Source of the DNA: Lumnitzera littorea
Taxonomy: Eukaryota; Streptophyta; Magnoliopsida; Myrtales; Combretaceae
DNA length: 64,000 nt
Direction: 5' to 3'
Assembly (NCBI GenBank): GCA_024138015.1
Contig: JAMXBB010000004.1
Coordinates: forward strand, 110,281,501 to 110,345,500
The notes beneath the pieces are model-generated. The model searched no databases and was not told where the DNA came from. It saw nothing but the letters and a program-made list of their open reading frames with translations. Position 1 is the first letter of the stretch. Each line of letters begins with the position of its first letter. A program made the position numbers and the translations under genes. This document shows, piece after piece, positions 37,236 through 49,274 of the stretch.

Positions 37236-37941
37236 TAATCCAATGAATTAGAGGGTAAATTCTAGTTTCATATTTCTATACCCTTGTTCGTAGAATGTGT
37301 TCTTATCTTTACCATCGTTTACCCACTCACTACTAGTATTATAAAAACTTTTAAGTTTTTTTTTTTTTCCCTCTTCAACACTTAAATCCAGCATTGTGAT
37401 GTTATATATAATAAAACTTTTACTTATCAAATCTATACTAAATTATTATCAACAAGATGCTATAACTGTCATTAGTTGAAGAGTTTAAGAGCAAATGATG
37501 AGAGGCGGTAAAGTGACTTTGAAAAATAATAAAAATTTAGTTAAATGTGACGTTTCATAATTTTAAACTTTAAGTATAAAATTAAAAAATTACAAATAAA
37601 GTGGATAGTGATTTCCACGTTGTCCCATATAAGAATGCTCTCATATTCTAGCATGATAGAAACAGATTGTTCAAAATTACGACCAGCTTTGTTGATTCTT
37701 TTCGTCCCACCGTTTGACTGACGAATGACTCCAATTGTATGTAAATCGTAAGAAAGGCTTACCCAAGAATTTTGACAAGCAAAATTTCCATGTTTTCCTT
37801 GTTTTAATTTAGTAAGGAGTATAATCAAATCAGACGTCGAAATCATCTTATATGCATCATATGAATCTGGGCCCAACGAGCTTCCTTTTTAGCTTGATTC
37901 CACTTAACACGACAAAATAAAGTTAAAATTAGAACTCAATT
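37236..37941 (+). repeat. Unidentified 0.7-kb dispersed repeat, copy 1
   Basis: This block aligns in direct orientation with 61230-61902, about 24 kb away. Shared anchors include AGGGTAAATT, TTCATATTTCTATACCCTT (37267-37285, one base different in copy 2), GCATGATAGAAAC, GACGAATGACT and CCCAACGAGCTTCCTTTT (37872-37889). The conservation covers the whole length and is strongest at 37640-37890. Copy 1 has a 111-codon minus-strand frame (37541-37876), but copy 2 does not keep it open, so coding is unlikely. No LTR-type termini, inverted ends or target duplications are clear. The class of the repeat is unknown. Confidence 0.8.
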
Positions 37942-39946
37942 ATTTTGAGGGCTTAATATTGAGTGGGGGCACCAATTTTAGTTTATTCAATCTAGAAGAA
38001 TACAACTTAATGCTATTGTCATACAATTTCGTACGAAAAATGCAAGTATGTTGAGATGTACAAGTTTCCTTTTATTCATCTAGATTAGTACCTTAAGGAG
38101 CTCATAAATACAATATAAAATTTGGAGCAAATTGTAACACCACCTCATGAAAACCATCAAAATTATAAGATCTCAAATTTCTATTGCACTACACTGATGT
38201 CTCTTGAAAAATACTAGCATCAAAAAAATTTTCTAATTGCTTTTTAGGATCGATTTATGATGTGATTTGACTCTAATTGATTGATAAAATGTTAACTCAG
38301 TCAATATCAATACCCTCAAATGGGATACGGTAGTGTATATTTATGTAAATGATTCGCTTCGTATTATATCAAATGAGAAATTTGCCTTAGTATTATATCA
38401 AACAGAACTTCACCACAAAATATTATTAACAAATGCTTCATAGCTGTCTAAAAGGAATTACACATTTTTTTACGCACCATGTTACTTTGGTTTCAAATGT
38501 ATTTTTTCCTTACGTATTATACTTTTATCTATCACCAAAAAGACATGTCACTTGTTTTATGCGTTGGATGCTTAGAAATATCCATTAGATGGCCACGACA
38601 TAAATATTAGAACAAATGGTGGAGAATTTCATGTATTATTAATTTATCATGCCTTTTGAGTTTATTAGCGACATTTCATGGGAAAGTAGATGAAAAACTA
38701 TGAAGACACCCAAGTTTTCTTAAACTTTGATGCTTACGCTCCTTAATTTTCCTGTTATGACATCTTTATCACGCATATCACCAGCTAATCAATTTGGGGT
38801 GTCTAATATCGTCTTTTTCTTTTTGCAAAGTTGTCTAACCAAGAAATGGATGTTATTGCCTGGACCATATGCTCAATTTTTTAAGGTATACTTCTTCAAT
38901 GATGTGATATTTTGTATGTTGTTACTTTAAAATATGTAAAAACTAACAATTCATCAGATGATGTCTATCATACATTATATCCATTACAACGCTGAAATTT
39001 TAGATGACTCATTTAAAGCATAACCGACTCGTGCAAACATGACCCCGATTATCAAAACTTTTATGATCTAGTAGTACAAATACTAATAGATTAGACACAA
39101 TTCCTCCTTTCTCAAGAGTTATATTATGCAATTTTTTTTTTTAAAGACTTAGATAATATCTATTTAAAATATAGTATAACAGACAGCTTCCTATGATTAT
39201 AAAATAAATAAATGAGCTCTTTTAAATGTGTAAATAGATGAATAAATAACTTAGAACTAATTACATATAGATTAGAGTCTAGGTGAATGGGAAGTCAATC
39301 TATGTATATGTGTATAGATATTTATAAGAGATCATAAGAGGAAGATTATATTATTTTGACTTAATCAATCAGATGAATTACTCCTAAAGAGTTACATTAT
39401 AATAAAATAATACTACTTGATAAGCGTTACTTCATAAATTTAAAAAAAAAAAAAGAGTGAAGTAAAATTTATTTGGAATGCAATCGAATTTAGCATGACT
39501 GGACAATCAAAACATATATGGTTAGAACTTATAATGAGATCTCAAAAAATACGTAAAATTTATTGGGCCTTTATTCTTTTTTTAAGGATTCATTAGGATT
39601 GGTGTTAGTTTCGCTATTCATGAATATATTGACATCAAATAAAAAGCATAATTTTCGAGAGTTCGTAAAAGTACATGGATCTAGAAAATGTATTGTAGAA
39701 TCATTATATGTGATAATGAATCTTTTTATTTCCTATAACAGATTTTTTTTTGGAGAAATAATTCAATATGATTTATTTTATTCACGTAACTTTTTATAGT
39801 AACTAATTCATTATATTAGAAATAACAAAATCTCTAAAAAAAAAAAAAGAAATTTAAATATCTTATAGTGATATAAAACAAAACAATACTTAAAGAATTA
39901 TTACTCAACCCATAGAGAACCAAAATATAATGTCACTACGTTGCTG
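37942..39946. other. Intergenic region
   Basis: AT-rich DNA with no supported gene; open frames are short and without domains. A short repeated phrase with TATTATATCAAA occurs twice at 38363-38402. Nothing else is recognised. Confidence 0.5.
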
Positions 39947-41390
39947 AATAACTTTGTAACAAAAGTAGTGGGCTAGATGAATTATTTCATATGATTATAT
40001 TTTTATATATATCATTATTATCCAAATCTTCACTCAAGTTATTTTTAATATTTTGTTATTTAATAACAAAGAATACAACTAGAGCTAAGCAAATAGTGTA
40101 CCATAATAGGTTAGGATTTTATGTGATACTTCTTAAGGTCGTTAAATGTCTCTAACTCATCTTAAGGTTCTGCATGTGAAATTAATAGTTAAATTATGAC
40201 TAGATACTAAAACTAATAATACCAATAATACCTTGAGAAAAAAAAAAAAGTTACGCTTGCTTGCCAAAGCTCTTTTATTATCCTGTCGTATTTCCCAACT
40301 ATCTTGTTTTTCACATCATCACTACCCAACTATCTTGTTTTTCCCATCATCACTTTTATCAGTAATAGTATTGATCAAAAATTAGTCAGCAAATTAGATA
40401 CAAATTACAAAAACTAAAGTTAAAAATATTAATAAACAAGTTATCTATACTTATATCTTTAATTGTTTTTCCTTACCTAATTTTATTAGTTTTCATAATT
40501 TATTGTGGTAGAGTATCAAATTCATCCAAAAACTTCCTAATACAAATAATAAGTAAAATACAGTAGAGATTTAATGAAACTTTGACAATGAATTTGGGAA
40601 AACACAATGCTATAGATCTTTTTTCATTGGCAAAATTCTCTTATTTTACTATTTTCTTAATCTCTAACTTTAACAGCATAATGTGATCATTCAGAAGCTA
40701 TAACAATAGCTATTTCTAAAAACCTAATATATTTATTCACATACCGCTACAACAAAAATAAGCTACAATAGCAAAATTTTGCCGTAAAATACATTTTTCC
40801 AACAACAATTTTTTTTGTTTTAAGAATAAAAGGATTTATCTCTAGCAAAAAGTATTTTAAATAATTTTGTATCAAAAGTAGTGAATCAATGAATTATTTC
40901 ATAAGATTATATTTTAATATATATCATTGTCATTCAAATAATCATTTGAAATATTTCTAATATTTTGTTATTTAACAATAAGGAATACAACTAGAGCTAA
41001 GCAAACAATAGACCATAATATGTTATAATTATGTGCAATACTTTTTTCAGCTCGCTATGTGTCATAAGATCTATACATATATACATATGTATACCTTATC
41101 ATTAATATATATGAAGTAAAAAAAGTGGAAATTTGTTTAAAATAAAAAAAGAAAAACCGAGTTATTTACGCTTCTATTTTCAATCTTTTTTTTTTACCTA
41201 ATTTTATCGGTTATAGTAATTTGCCACAATAGAGTATCAAATTCATACAAAAGCTTTTTAGTACAGGTAATAACTACATGACATCAAAGATTCGACAATT
41301 ATTAATCTCTTACTCCAGTATTATGTGATTAGTGAGAATCTACAACAACGATTATTTGCACAAAAGTGAGATATTTATTCACACAATACT
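39947..41390 (+). repeat. Large tandem duplication (period about 0.9 kb)
   Basis: Unit A (39947-40750) and unit B (40860-41390) align in direct orientation. Both begin with a form of AACTTTGTAACAAAAGTAGTG, then share GAATTATTTCATA, AATATTTTGTTATTTAA, AATACAACTAGAGCTAAGCAAA, AGAGTATCAAATTCAT and ATTTATTCACA. Unit B has lost part of the interior. Within unit A a 31-bp tandem repeat (CCCAACTATCTTGTTTTTC) lies at 40294-40350. A weak third echo may follow near 41810-41850. No coding region is supported. Confidence 0.75.
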
Positions 41391-42383
41391 AAAAAAAGAA
41401 CAATAAGACTACGAACATCACCCTGCAATAAACTCCGAAGCTAGAAAAATGACTGGTTCTACTCAAGCTAGCGTCCAACGCTGTTATGTTGGTGTTAGTA
41501 TTAGACCTTACACTACTTTCAAAGCTAGTCATCCGGTTAGGATATACTCCAACTCTTTCTCCAATGACCTGTCTTTCACTTGAATCTCCTCCTTATTTGG
41601 ATAACACTTGTCACAAACCTTATCGCAATTTCCACATCTCTTTCCCTTCTTTACCTTTTGGACAATCGTAACACAGAACAGTTCATCGCTATGTTAACAG
41701 TTCACGTCCTTCACCTAAAACTCGCTAGAAACGACCTACGAGCTTAAGTAGAGACAAATCCTCTCTTTATTTCACTTGCAAACTTGCAAGTATGAGCGGC
41801 GAGCCATCACTTATACTCCAAATTATGTGATCTTCGAGAATTTGCAACATTGACTAACTTCTAAATAACTACTTTATTATAAAGTAGCGAATATTCTTAA
41901 TAAGCATAATTTGTAAGTCTCTAAATTAACTAAGTATGACATTAGCTTTTGTATTTGAATATTGTAGCAAAATATTTTTAACAATTTATAATTGTTTATT
42001 TATTATATATATACAATTTTGTTTTAATACTTTTTTTTATAAATATCTCATTACCATTACTTGAATTTTTTATAGTATAAATTCATGAATAAGTATTGCA
42101 TAGATGCTCTTATTGACACTTGTATTATTAGTCTTAGATTTGCAATTTTCCATAATATGTAATATTTCTCTAAGGTTATGGCACACTTTTTAGATGACAA
42201 TTTATAATTGTTTTTTATTATATACTTTTTTCTAATTTATAATTGTTTATTTATTATATATACACCACTTTATTATTAATATCTTTTTATTATAAACAAC
42301 GTTTTATTTGAGTTGTATATTTAAGTAATAAAGTGTATCGAATTTTATCAGTACAATTCTATGTAGCAAAATGTCCTTCCAAT
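41391..42383. other. Intergenic region with a duplicated block
   Basis: A more complex stretch at 41400-41720 has no supported gene; its 61-codon frame shows no domain. The block 42035-42205 is repeated in direct orientation at 43540-43692, on the other side of the Mutator-like element; both contain AAGTATTGCATA and TTTTCCATAATA. Confidence 0.6.
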
Positions 42384-43470
42384 AATTATATAAGAAAAAG
42401 GAAAAAATATAAAAAAAGTCCTCAACAATTACCTCATTTTCTATTTCGATCCTCAATATTTCAAAATTTTTATTTAAATTCTTAAAGTTTACAAAAGTTT
42501 TTAACTGACGGTATTAAATTTTAAATTAGAAATGTACAAAAAAGTACTCAACATTTACTTCTTTTTCTATTTTAATCCTTAACGTTTCAAAACTTTTATT
42601 TGAATCCTCAACATTTATAAAAATTTATAAATTTGTCCTTTTAACTGATAATATTAAATTATTATTTATACATTAACACGTGAAAACATTCTATTAATCC
42701 ACATTTTTTTTATATAACTAATATAATAAAATATTAAAATTAATTAACTAAAAAATTTATACAAAAATATTTAAAAAATAATGAAAATTTATCAAAAATT
42801 TGGGAAAATGAAAAATAAAAAAATATATGCAAAACTAAGAAAAATTACTAAGATAATATATTTAATAATATATATATTTAGATATATGTATATATTAATT
42901 TTAATTTTAAACTAAATCAATAAAAGTTATTGGCTTCTCCATGCCTTTGGATAGTCGAGTTTGCTTTATATATATATATATATATATTTTTTCCTTTTTT
43001 AGCAATTTTTATTTTATTAATTTATTTTAAAATTAAAATTAATATTATGTATATAAATATATTATCTTAGTAATTTTTTTAATTTTTCTTATTTTTCATT
43101 TTTCCAATTTTTTTGATAATTTTTCATTATTTCCTAATAGTTTTCTATAGTTTTTTTAATATCTTAATTATTGTTTAATATTTTATTATATTATTTATTT
43201 AAAAGAAATATTTTATAAATTTTTGCAAACATTGAGAATTGAAATAAAAATTTTGAAATGTTAAGCACTAAAATAAAAAAAGAGGTAAACATTAAGGACA
43301 TTTTTGTATTTTACTAATTTAAAATCTAACGCTGTTAGTTAAAAGGATTTTTATATAAACTTTTGCAAACGTTGAGAATTTAAATGAAAATTTTAAAATG
43401 TTAAAAATTGGAATAAAAAACAAAGTAAACGTTGAACGTTTTTGTACTTTTCCCTAAAAAAAATTATATA
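42384..43470. mobile_element. Mutator-like foldback element with 9-bp target duplication
   Basis: The element (42393-43461, 1069 bp) consists of two inverted arms of about 450-480 bp around a (TA)n-containing centre near 42970-42988. Left-arm phrases such as TTTCAAAATTTTTATTT, AAATTTTAAATTAG and TTACTAAGATAATATATTTA reappear inverted in the right arm. It is flanked by the 9-bp direct repeat AATTATATA (42384-42392 and 43462-43470), the length expected for Mutator-superfamily insertion. Each arm holds two diverged tandem units of about 125 bp with the TCCTCAACATTTAC-like phrase. No transposase is encoded, so it is non-autonomous. Confidence 0.75.
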
Positions 43471-44054
43471 CCTATTTTGAAATTATTAAATCATTGAATT
43501 AGAGAAAAAAATCATTACAGAAAGTATTTTATCACAATATCTCGTTATAATAACTTAAATTTTTTGTCATGTAGAGCTGTGAAGAAGTATTGCATACATG
43601 ATGTCATTGGCACATGTATTATTCGTTTTGGATTTGCAGTTTTCCATAATACGTAATATTATATAATATTTCTTGAAGGTTATGACCCACTTTCCTACTA
43701 GAAGGGGCTTTCAATGACTATTATTAAATTATGTATTCTACTAGTTATATTAAACTTTGTACAAGTTTCTTATGGTTAGCGACATGATGACTTGCTTTGG
43801 ATTATGACAATATCTTATCATGCAAACAATTCCCTCTTTTTTTATCTTTAACTCAATAATAACTTCCATTTAAACCCTTATAACATTGGTAATATAACTT
43901 AGTGGATTGAGAAAAAGTATAAAATAAAAAAATTGTATTTATGGACCTAGAATATTTTGCAGTGCTATAGTTGGAGTTTACATAGTGCAATTATTTTCTT
44001 CTCATAAATAAAGTAATGTTTATTATCTTATTTTAGTGATAAAATTTGTTGATG

Positions 44055-44292
44055 TGAAGTATATGAAGTTTAGTTAGTTTATTTATTTATTACACATGGC
44101 TTTTATCCTATGCGAACATTTGTTCTCATAATTACTTATTTCTATTATGTAGTCAATGGGAATGTAAATGGACAAAAATAGTTATGTATAGATGGACACA
44201 ACACAATATAGCACATTCTTCTTTCTTCATTTTTCATGAACTCTCTTTAAATACATCAATGGCGTACTTGTATGCAAGATCAAGATTCTACA
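44055..44292 (+). repeat. 5' LTR of copia element 2, with primer site after it
   Basis: It begins TGAAGTATATGAAGTTTAG and ends TTCTACA, i.e. canonical TG...CA. The following TCATATCAGAGC at 44293-44304 is the tRNA-Met primer site (canonical TGGTATCAGAGC with two changes). The LTR aligns with 48566-48731 over its first part, for example TTCATCATGCATAGCTTTATCC against TTATTACACATGGCTTTTATCC-like sequence. Confidence 0.82.
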
Positions 44293-45151
44293 TCATATCA
44301 GAGCTAATTAGGTAATATCACCAACCGTTATTTGCTATTCTTTGAATTCCTAAGTTTGTACATCAGTATAGAACGTTTCCAAAGAAAATGATGACAAATA
44401 AGTGATTCTTTCTTCTTGTTTGGTTCCAATAATCTTGAGATGGCATTTTGAGCATTGATTTTCAATTGAAATAATTTTGTAAGATATAGTAGATCTATAA
44501 AAATAAGTTTATGAACAATAATCAAGTTAGGGTTCAAAGATGAAATGATCAGAAAACCTTAAGAAAATTCACTAGACCTTATTAAATGGATAAAATGTGA
44601 CTATATCCTGAATCTTAAACTCAATGAATTTAGATCTAACACAATCTTTCATGTATACGCAATCTACCTTTAAAGTTTAAAAGAAGATTACAGTGTAATA
44701 TAGAGTAGCTAATACTCCATTAGTTTTTCAGCAATAACATATTATTAGTAACTTAACATAAGAAAATCAAAGTGAGGAGTTTATTATAATAAACTGAAAA
44801 GATGTTAGGATGAATTGTAGTAATTCTTCTATGATGTGTAAGTGTAGTACGTGTAATCTTTAAAAAAAATTTAAGGGCTTGAATACCATTTAAACTAAAT
44901 GCAATTTTTAACTAGTTTAAATGTTAAGTATGATAGTGTGAGGAATCAAATTCCATCCATGGAGTGACTACCTTTCATTAATCGAGCCTTTTATTTAGTT
45001 CAATAAGTCAAAAGGCAATAAGAAGTGACTTAGACTTTATTAAGTGATTTGGAGTTCTTTACATATTACACTAGTAGGACTTGCTCTAAAGATTGGTAAT
45101 TAGAGCACAACTAACATCTTTGATTAGAAAAAAGATAAAGAAAAGGTAATT

Positions 45152-46640
45152 TGTAAACATTGTAATGTTGAAGAACATTCATTCAAGAATTATTTTAGAT
45201 ATTCCAATTGGTGCAAAGGCAAGAAGATATTAAGAGGACGGGGTGCTCATTCCAAGGGTGCTACTAATGCTTCTTTTTCTTAGATTAGTATAGAACTTAT
45301 AACTCTTTTAGAGTTTAATAACTCTCTTGTAGGGAATGTGCAACTGCAACATAATTCAATTGATAAAGAGCTTCTGCAACATGTTCGTCATTAAGTGTAT
45401 AAGATGATGACAAACAAAGAAAAAGAAGTAGTTTCTAATATGGTGCAAAGTACAAGTATTTCTTTTCTTGCTTTTTGTTGTAGTGCTTATATAATAAAAA
45501 AGATCTTTGGACAATTGATAGAGGTGCATCAAATCATATAACACCTTATATGTCATTGCTATATAATATCTAAAATTTTATTCAACCCATTTGCATAAAA
45601 TTATCGAATGAAAAAGTCTTAATTCCTGATAAAGTAGGTTCTACTATCATCAATCAGTCCCTTATTATACATAATGTTCTATGTATACCCCGATTCACAT
45701 ATAATCTAATTTCAGTTTACAAGCTCTTTTCTAACCAAAATCTTACTACAACATTTAATTTAGATAGTTATCCAAACTATTAGTAGACCCATTGCAACAA
45801 TTTAGGTTATTAATGGACTATACATACTGCAATATGAACTGCATAAGCATCAATAGCCTTTGCATGATCTAAATAAGTCCTATTTTCTTCGGTTTCTTTC
45901 TTTCTTTCTTTTTTCAAAAAAACAAAGAGTTCTTTCATCCGATTCATGCTCGAATGGGTTATTATTATGTTTTCAAGTCACAACATTAATGATTGCAAAT
46001 CCTTATGCTTTCATGAGTTTATTTGTGAAACATGTCACAAAGCCAAAATTCATCAATCTCCCTTTTCTCATAGTGAGACTATTTCTACATTTGCTTTTCA
46101 ACTGTTACATATTGATGTTTAGGGATCATATGATGTTGCTTCTATTTCTAGATGATTGCACTCTTCCACTTGGACTTATTTACTTAAATTTAAGTCACAA
46201 GTGTGTAATATTCTTGCTACATATACTCCTCAACAAAAAGGCAAATAGAGAGGAAGCATAGATACCTCCTTGATATTTCAAGAGCGTTGACATTGCATGC
46301 TAATTTGCTAAGAGAATTTTGAGGTAAATGTATGCTTATAGCCACACACTTGATCATTAAAATGCCAATGTCTATTTTAAGATGGAAAGCATCTTATGAG
46401 ATATTATATGGCCTTACTCTTGATTATTCTCATTTAAGAATTATAGGTTATTTATGTTTTATGGCAAAATAACCTTATCTAGGAGACAAATTTGAATCTA
46501 TATGAGCAAAGTATGTGTTTTTTGGTTATGCTCCAAGTTACAAAGCCTATAAGGTTTATGATCTGGACAAGAAACGGGTTGTCATTTCAAGGGATGTACT
46601 GCTCTATGAAAACAGCCTTCCTTTTAAGGATCAATCATTT
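45152..46640 (+). pseudogene. Copia element 2 gag knuckle, protease and integrase remnants
   Basis: A CCHC zinc knuckle is visible as CKHCNVEEHSFKNY at 45152-45193, where the last Cys is now Tyr (TGT to TAT). The protease active site reads DRGASNHIT at 45517-45543; the Ser after the catalytic Asp of the usual DSGASNH is Arg. Integrase scraps follow from about 45930 to 46270, with the pre-integrase Cys region around 46020-46045 (FICETCHKAK). The integrase C-terminal region near 46500-46640 reads AKYVFFGYAPSYKAYKVYDL, as in copia elements. Many stops interrupt every part. Confidence 0.78.
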
Positions 46641-47094
46641 CTTTAAAATAGTTCTTATGTGTTTTTTCTAAATCCAATATCTTGTTTAAGTCTTTATACT
46701 CTCTTGTTTAATTATCTACTAATCAGGTTGATAATAATCTAAACCACCTAATTTGATTACTCTAATAAGTCATAATGATTAGTCATCTACTAATTATTCA
46801 TCATGTTCTTGATTTCTAAATCAGTGATGTATTGACCGATTGGTTCATCCCCCAAAATTATGTAGATCTTAAAGATCGTGTAAGGCTCTTAGCAAGCTTA
46901 CCGATTTTAATTATGCTACTTAAACGCTTGATAAGACACACACAGTTAAATCCATTAACATTCAAACCCAAACACATCCTTACCTATTGCTTAATTCCTA
47001 CACATTCATGTACTTACCAAAGTAGCATCTGTTGCAAACATTTTAGTTGTCAAAGAACCTAATAATTACACACAAGCTAGTCAACATCAAGTCT

Positions 47095-48530
47095 AGAGAG
47101 ATGATATGCAAAAGGAGCTCTTGGCTCTTGAGAGTTGAGAGTAATGACACTTGGGACCTAGTGCCCTTACTGAAGGGGAAGAAAGCAATTAGATGTAATT
47201 GGTATATAAGGTCAAGTATCAACCAAATGAAACCATAGAAAGATATAAGGCATGTTTAGTTGCAAAATGGTATACACTGAAGTAATGAGAAGATTACACA
47301 AATACTATTTCTCCTGTCACAAGAATGAGTATTATATGTGTGCTCTTAGCTATAGCTTTGGTTAGAAAATGACCTTTATTTCATATAGATGTTAACAATA
47401 CTTTCTTTCATCAATTTTATATGGTTTGTCCTAAAGGGTATGATAAAGTTAGCCTCATCAATTTTGCAAGTTGAAAAGGTCATTATATAGCCTTAAACAA
47501 GCCTCTCATCCATGAAACCTTGAAATTTCAATGTTTTTACTTACTTTCGGCTTTACACAATCTATTTATGACCACTCTTTGTTCATAATAATCCTAAGGG
47601 ATTTGTTGCAATTCTTCTTTATGTTGACGATAGGATCATAACAGGTTCCCATGATTCACTTGTTATACAGTTGAAGTCTAAAAAGGGTCATGAGTTTACT
47701 AGTAAGGATATATGCTTGGCTCGATTCTCTCTTAGCCTAGAGCTATGTAGAACAAATGCAGGATTCCTTGTGAATCAACGGAAATTTATCTTAGATGTCC
47801 TTTAAGATGCAAGACTATCTGGTTTTAAGCCAACATGTTTTCTTATGGCAATTAGTTTGAAACTGGATAGTCATATAGCTGACTTAATTTTATATTTAAG
47901 TTTCTATCAACGATTAATAGCAAACTGTTGTATATTACATCCACTGACCAGACATTTGCTTCATAATGCATCAACTAAGCTAAATCTTAACTCATCTACA
48001 ATTACCACATTTGTGAGCACTGTTTCATGTGTTGTGTTATGTTAAAAGGCACTTTCTCTAGGCTTATGATATCCTTTAACTAATTCCTTGAATTTTTTAG
48101 CCTTTTTATATTTGGATTAGGGATTTTCTACTATTGATTGTAAATCCTACACTAGTTATTGTTTAAATCTTGGATCATGTTTGGTATCTTGGAAAACGAA
48201 AAAGCAGCCATTTGTATTTACTTCAATTACTGAAGCCGAATATGAAAGTTTGGCTACCTCTACAAAAGAGTTATTACAGATTTCATACTTGTTACATGAT
48301 CTTGATGTTCTTTTTTAGCTTCCAATATCTTAGCTATGTGATAAAAAGTCAGCTTTGCAAATTTTTGTTAATCTTCGTCTATGTAGAAGAACGAAATACA
48401 TTGATATTGATGTCCATTTTATTCGAGATTATGTTTCCTCTAGTTTTCTTCTGCCATCATATATTAGTACTCATGACCAGCAAGCTAATTTGCTCACTAA
48501 AGCTTTAGAGAAAAGCGTGTTTAGTTCTTT
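47095..48530 (+). pseudogene. Copia element 2 reverse transcriptase and RNase H remnants
   Basis: The reverse transcriptase starts with KELLALES near 47112 and NDTWDLVPLLKGKKAI. Motif A is HIDVNNTFFHQF near 47382. The catalytic YVDD is kept at 47620-47631 in LLYVDDRIITGSH. RNase H pieces are SWKTKKQPFVF near 48185, EAEYESLAT and, at the end, TKYIDIDVHFIRDYV (near 48395) and QQANLLTKAL. Stops and frameshifts are frequent, so no enzyme is made. Confidence 0.85.
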
Positions 48531-48565
48531 TATTCCAAGTTGGGCATCCAATGGGTTCCAACTTA

Positions 48566-48731
48566 TGAAGTATATGAAGTTTAGTCAGTATAATTTATTC
48601 ATCATGCATAGCTTTATCCTTTAGGACCACTTGCTCTCATAGTTAATTATTTCTATTTAAATAGTCAGTAAGAGTATATATAGAGAAAAAAATGATTTTT
48701 ATAGATTGACACAAAAAAATATACCACATTT
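48566..48731 (+). repeat. Truncated 3' LTR of copia element 2
   Basis: It starts TGAAGTATATGAAGTTTAG, identical to the 5' LTR start, and stays alignable up to about CCACATT near 48731, after which the remaining 70 or so bases of the LTR are missing. The break indicates a later deletion or replacement at the 3' border. Confidence 0.75.
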
Positions 48732-49274
48732 TGGGAATAGATTACTAATTTATGAATAGGGTTTAAAAAGTTAAATATAGCAATATTACTCTTTAGTTAT
48801 CAAAACCAAAATTCTAAGTTCCATGAATTCATGAGGTCTTAAGGATATGTCAATTACAAAATAAATTTAATAATATGACATGAAATGATATCTATAGAGT
48901 ACATATATTCATTAAATATACTTAATGTGTAAAATATGTGTAAGTGAAATTTAATTAAATATCTAAATATGTATAATACAACCATATTATCTAAACAATT
49001 AATTATCAAAAAAGAAACAAAACCAAAGTTTTGCTAAATGCAGCGCAATTAGCGAGCAAAAGGCGTGGCCATTAGTACTATATCAAATGGAATGGGAAGT
49101 TAACAAGATGGACACCTAATATTGCTAATTAATCAAAGAAAAATTTGTAGAATAACACTTGTAACTCACCTGCTCAAGTTTTCCACGGACGCAAGGTGGG
49201 ATTTAATCCATCCCCACCCTCATTCTGAAACTTTGACCAATGAGACGTCTAAGGAAAGAAAAAAAAAAAAAAAA
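48732..49274. other. Intergenic region
   Basis: AT-rich spacer without recognisable genes, between the truncated copia LTR and the long-TIR element. It ends in a long poly-A run (49257-49276). Confidence 0.5.

Larger units (their letters stand above)
44055..48731 (+). mobile_element. Ty1/copia LTR retrotransposon 2, heavily decayed, 3' end truncated
   Basis: A second copia element in the same orientation as the first but from a different lineage, as its LTRs do not match those of element 1. The 5' LTR is 44055-44292 and the 3' LTR starts at 48566 but loses homology near 48731. Gag zinc knuckle, protease, integrase, reverse transcriptase and RNase H remnants follow in order. Stops are more frequent than in element 1, so it appears older or faster decaying. 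Because the 3' end is lost, no target duplication can be tested. Confidence 0.88.

Noticed and set aside
37541..37876. 111-codon minus-strand frame in repeat copy 1
   Set aside because: The homologous stretch in copy 2 (about 61600-61850) has stops and indels in this frame, so the conservation is not that of a coding sequence.
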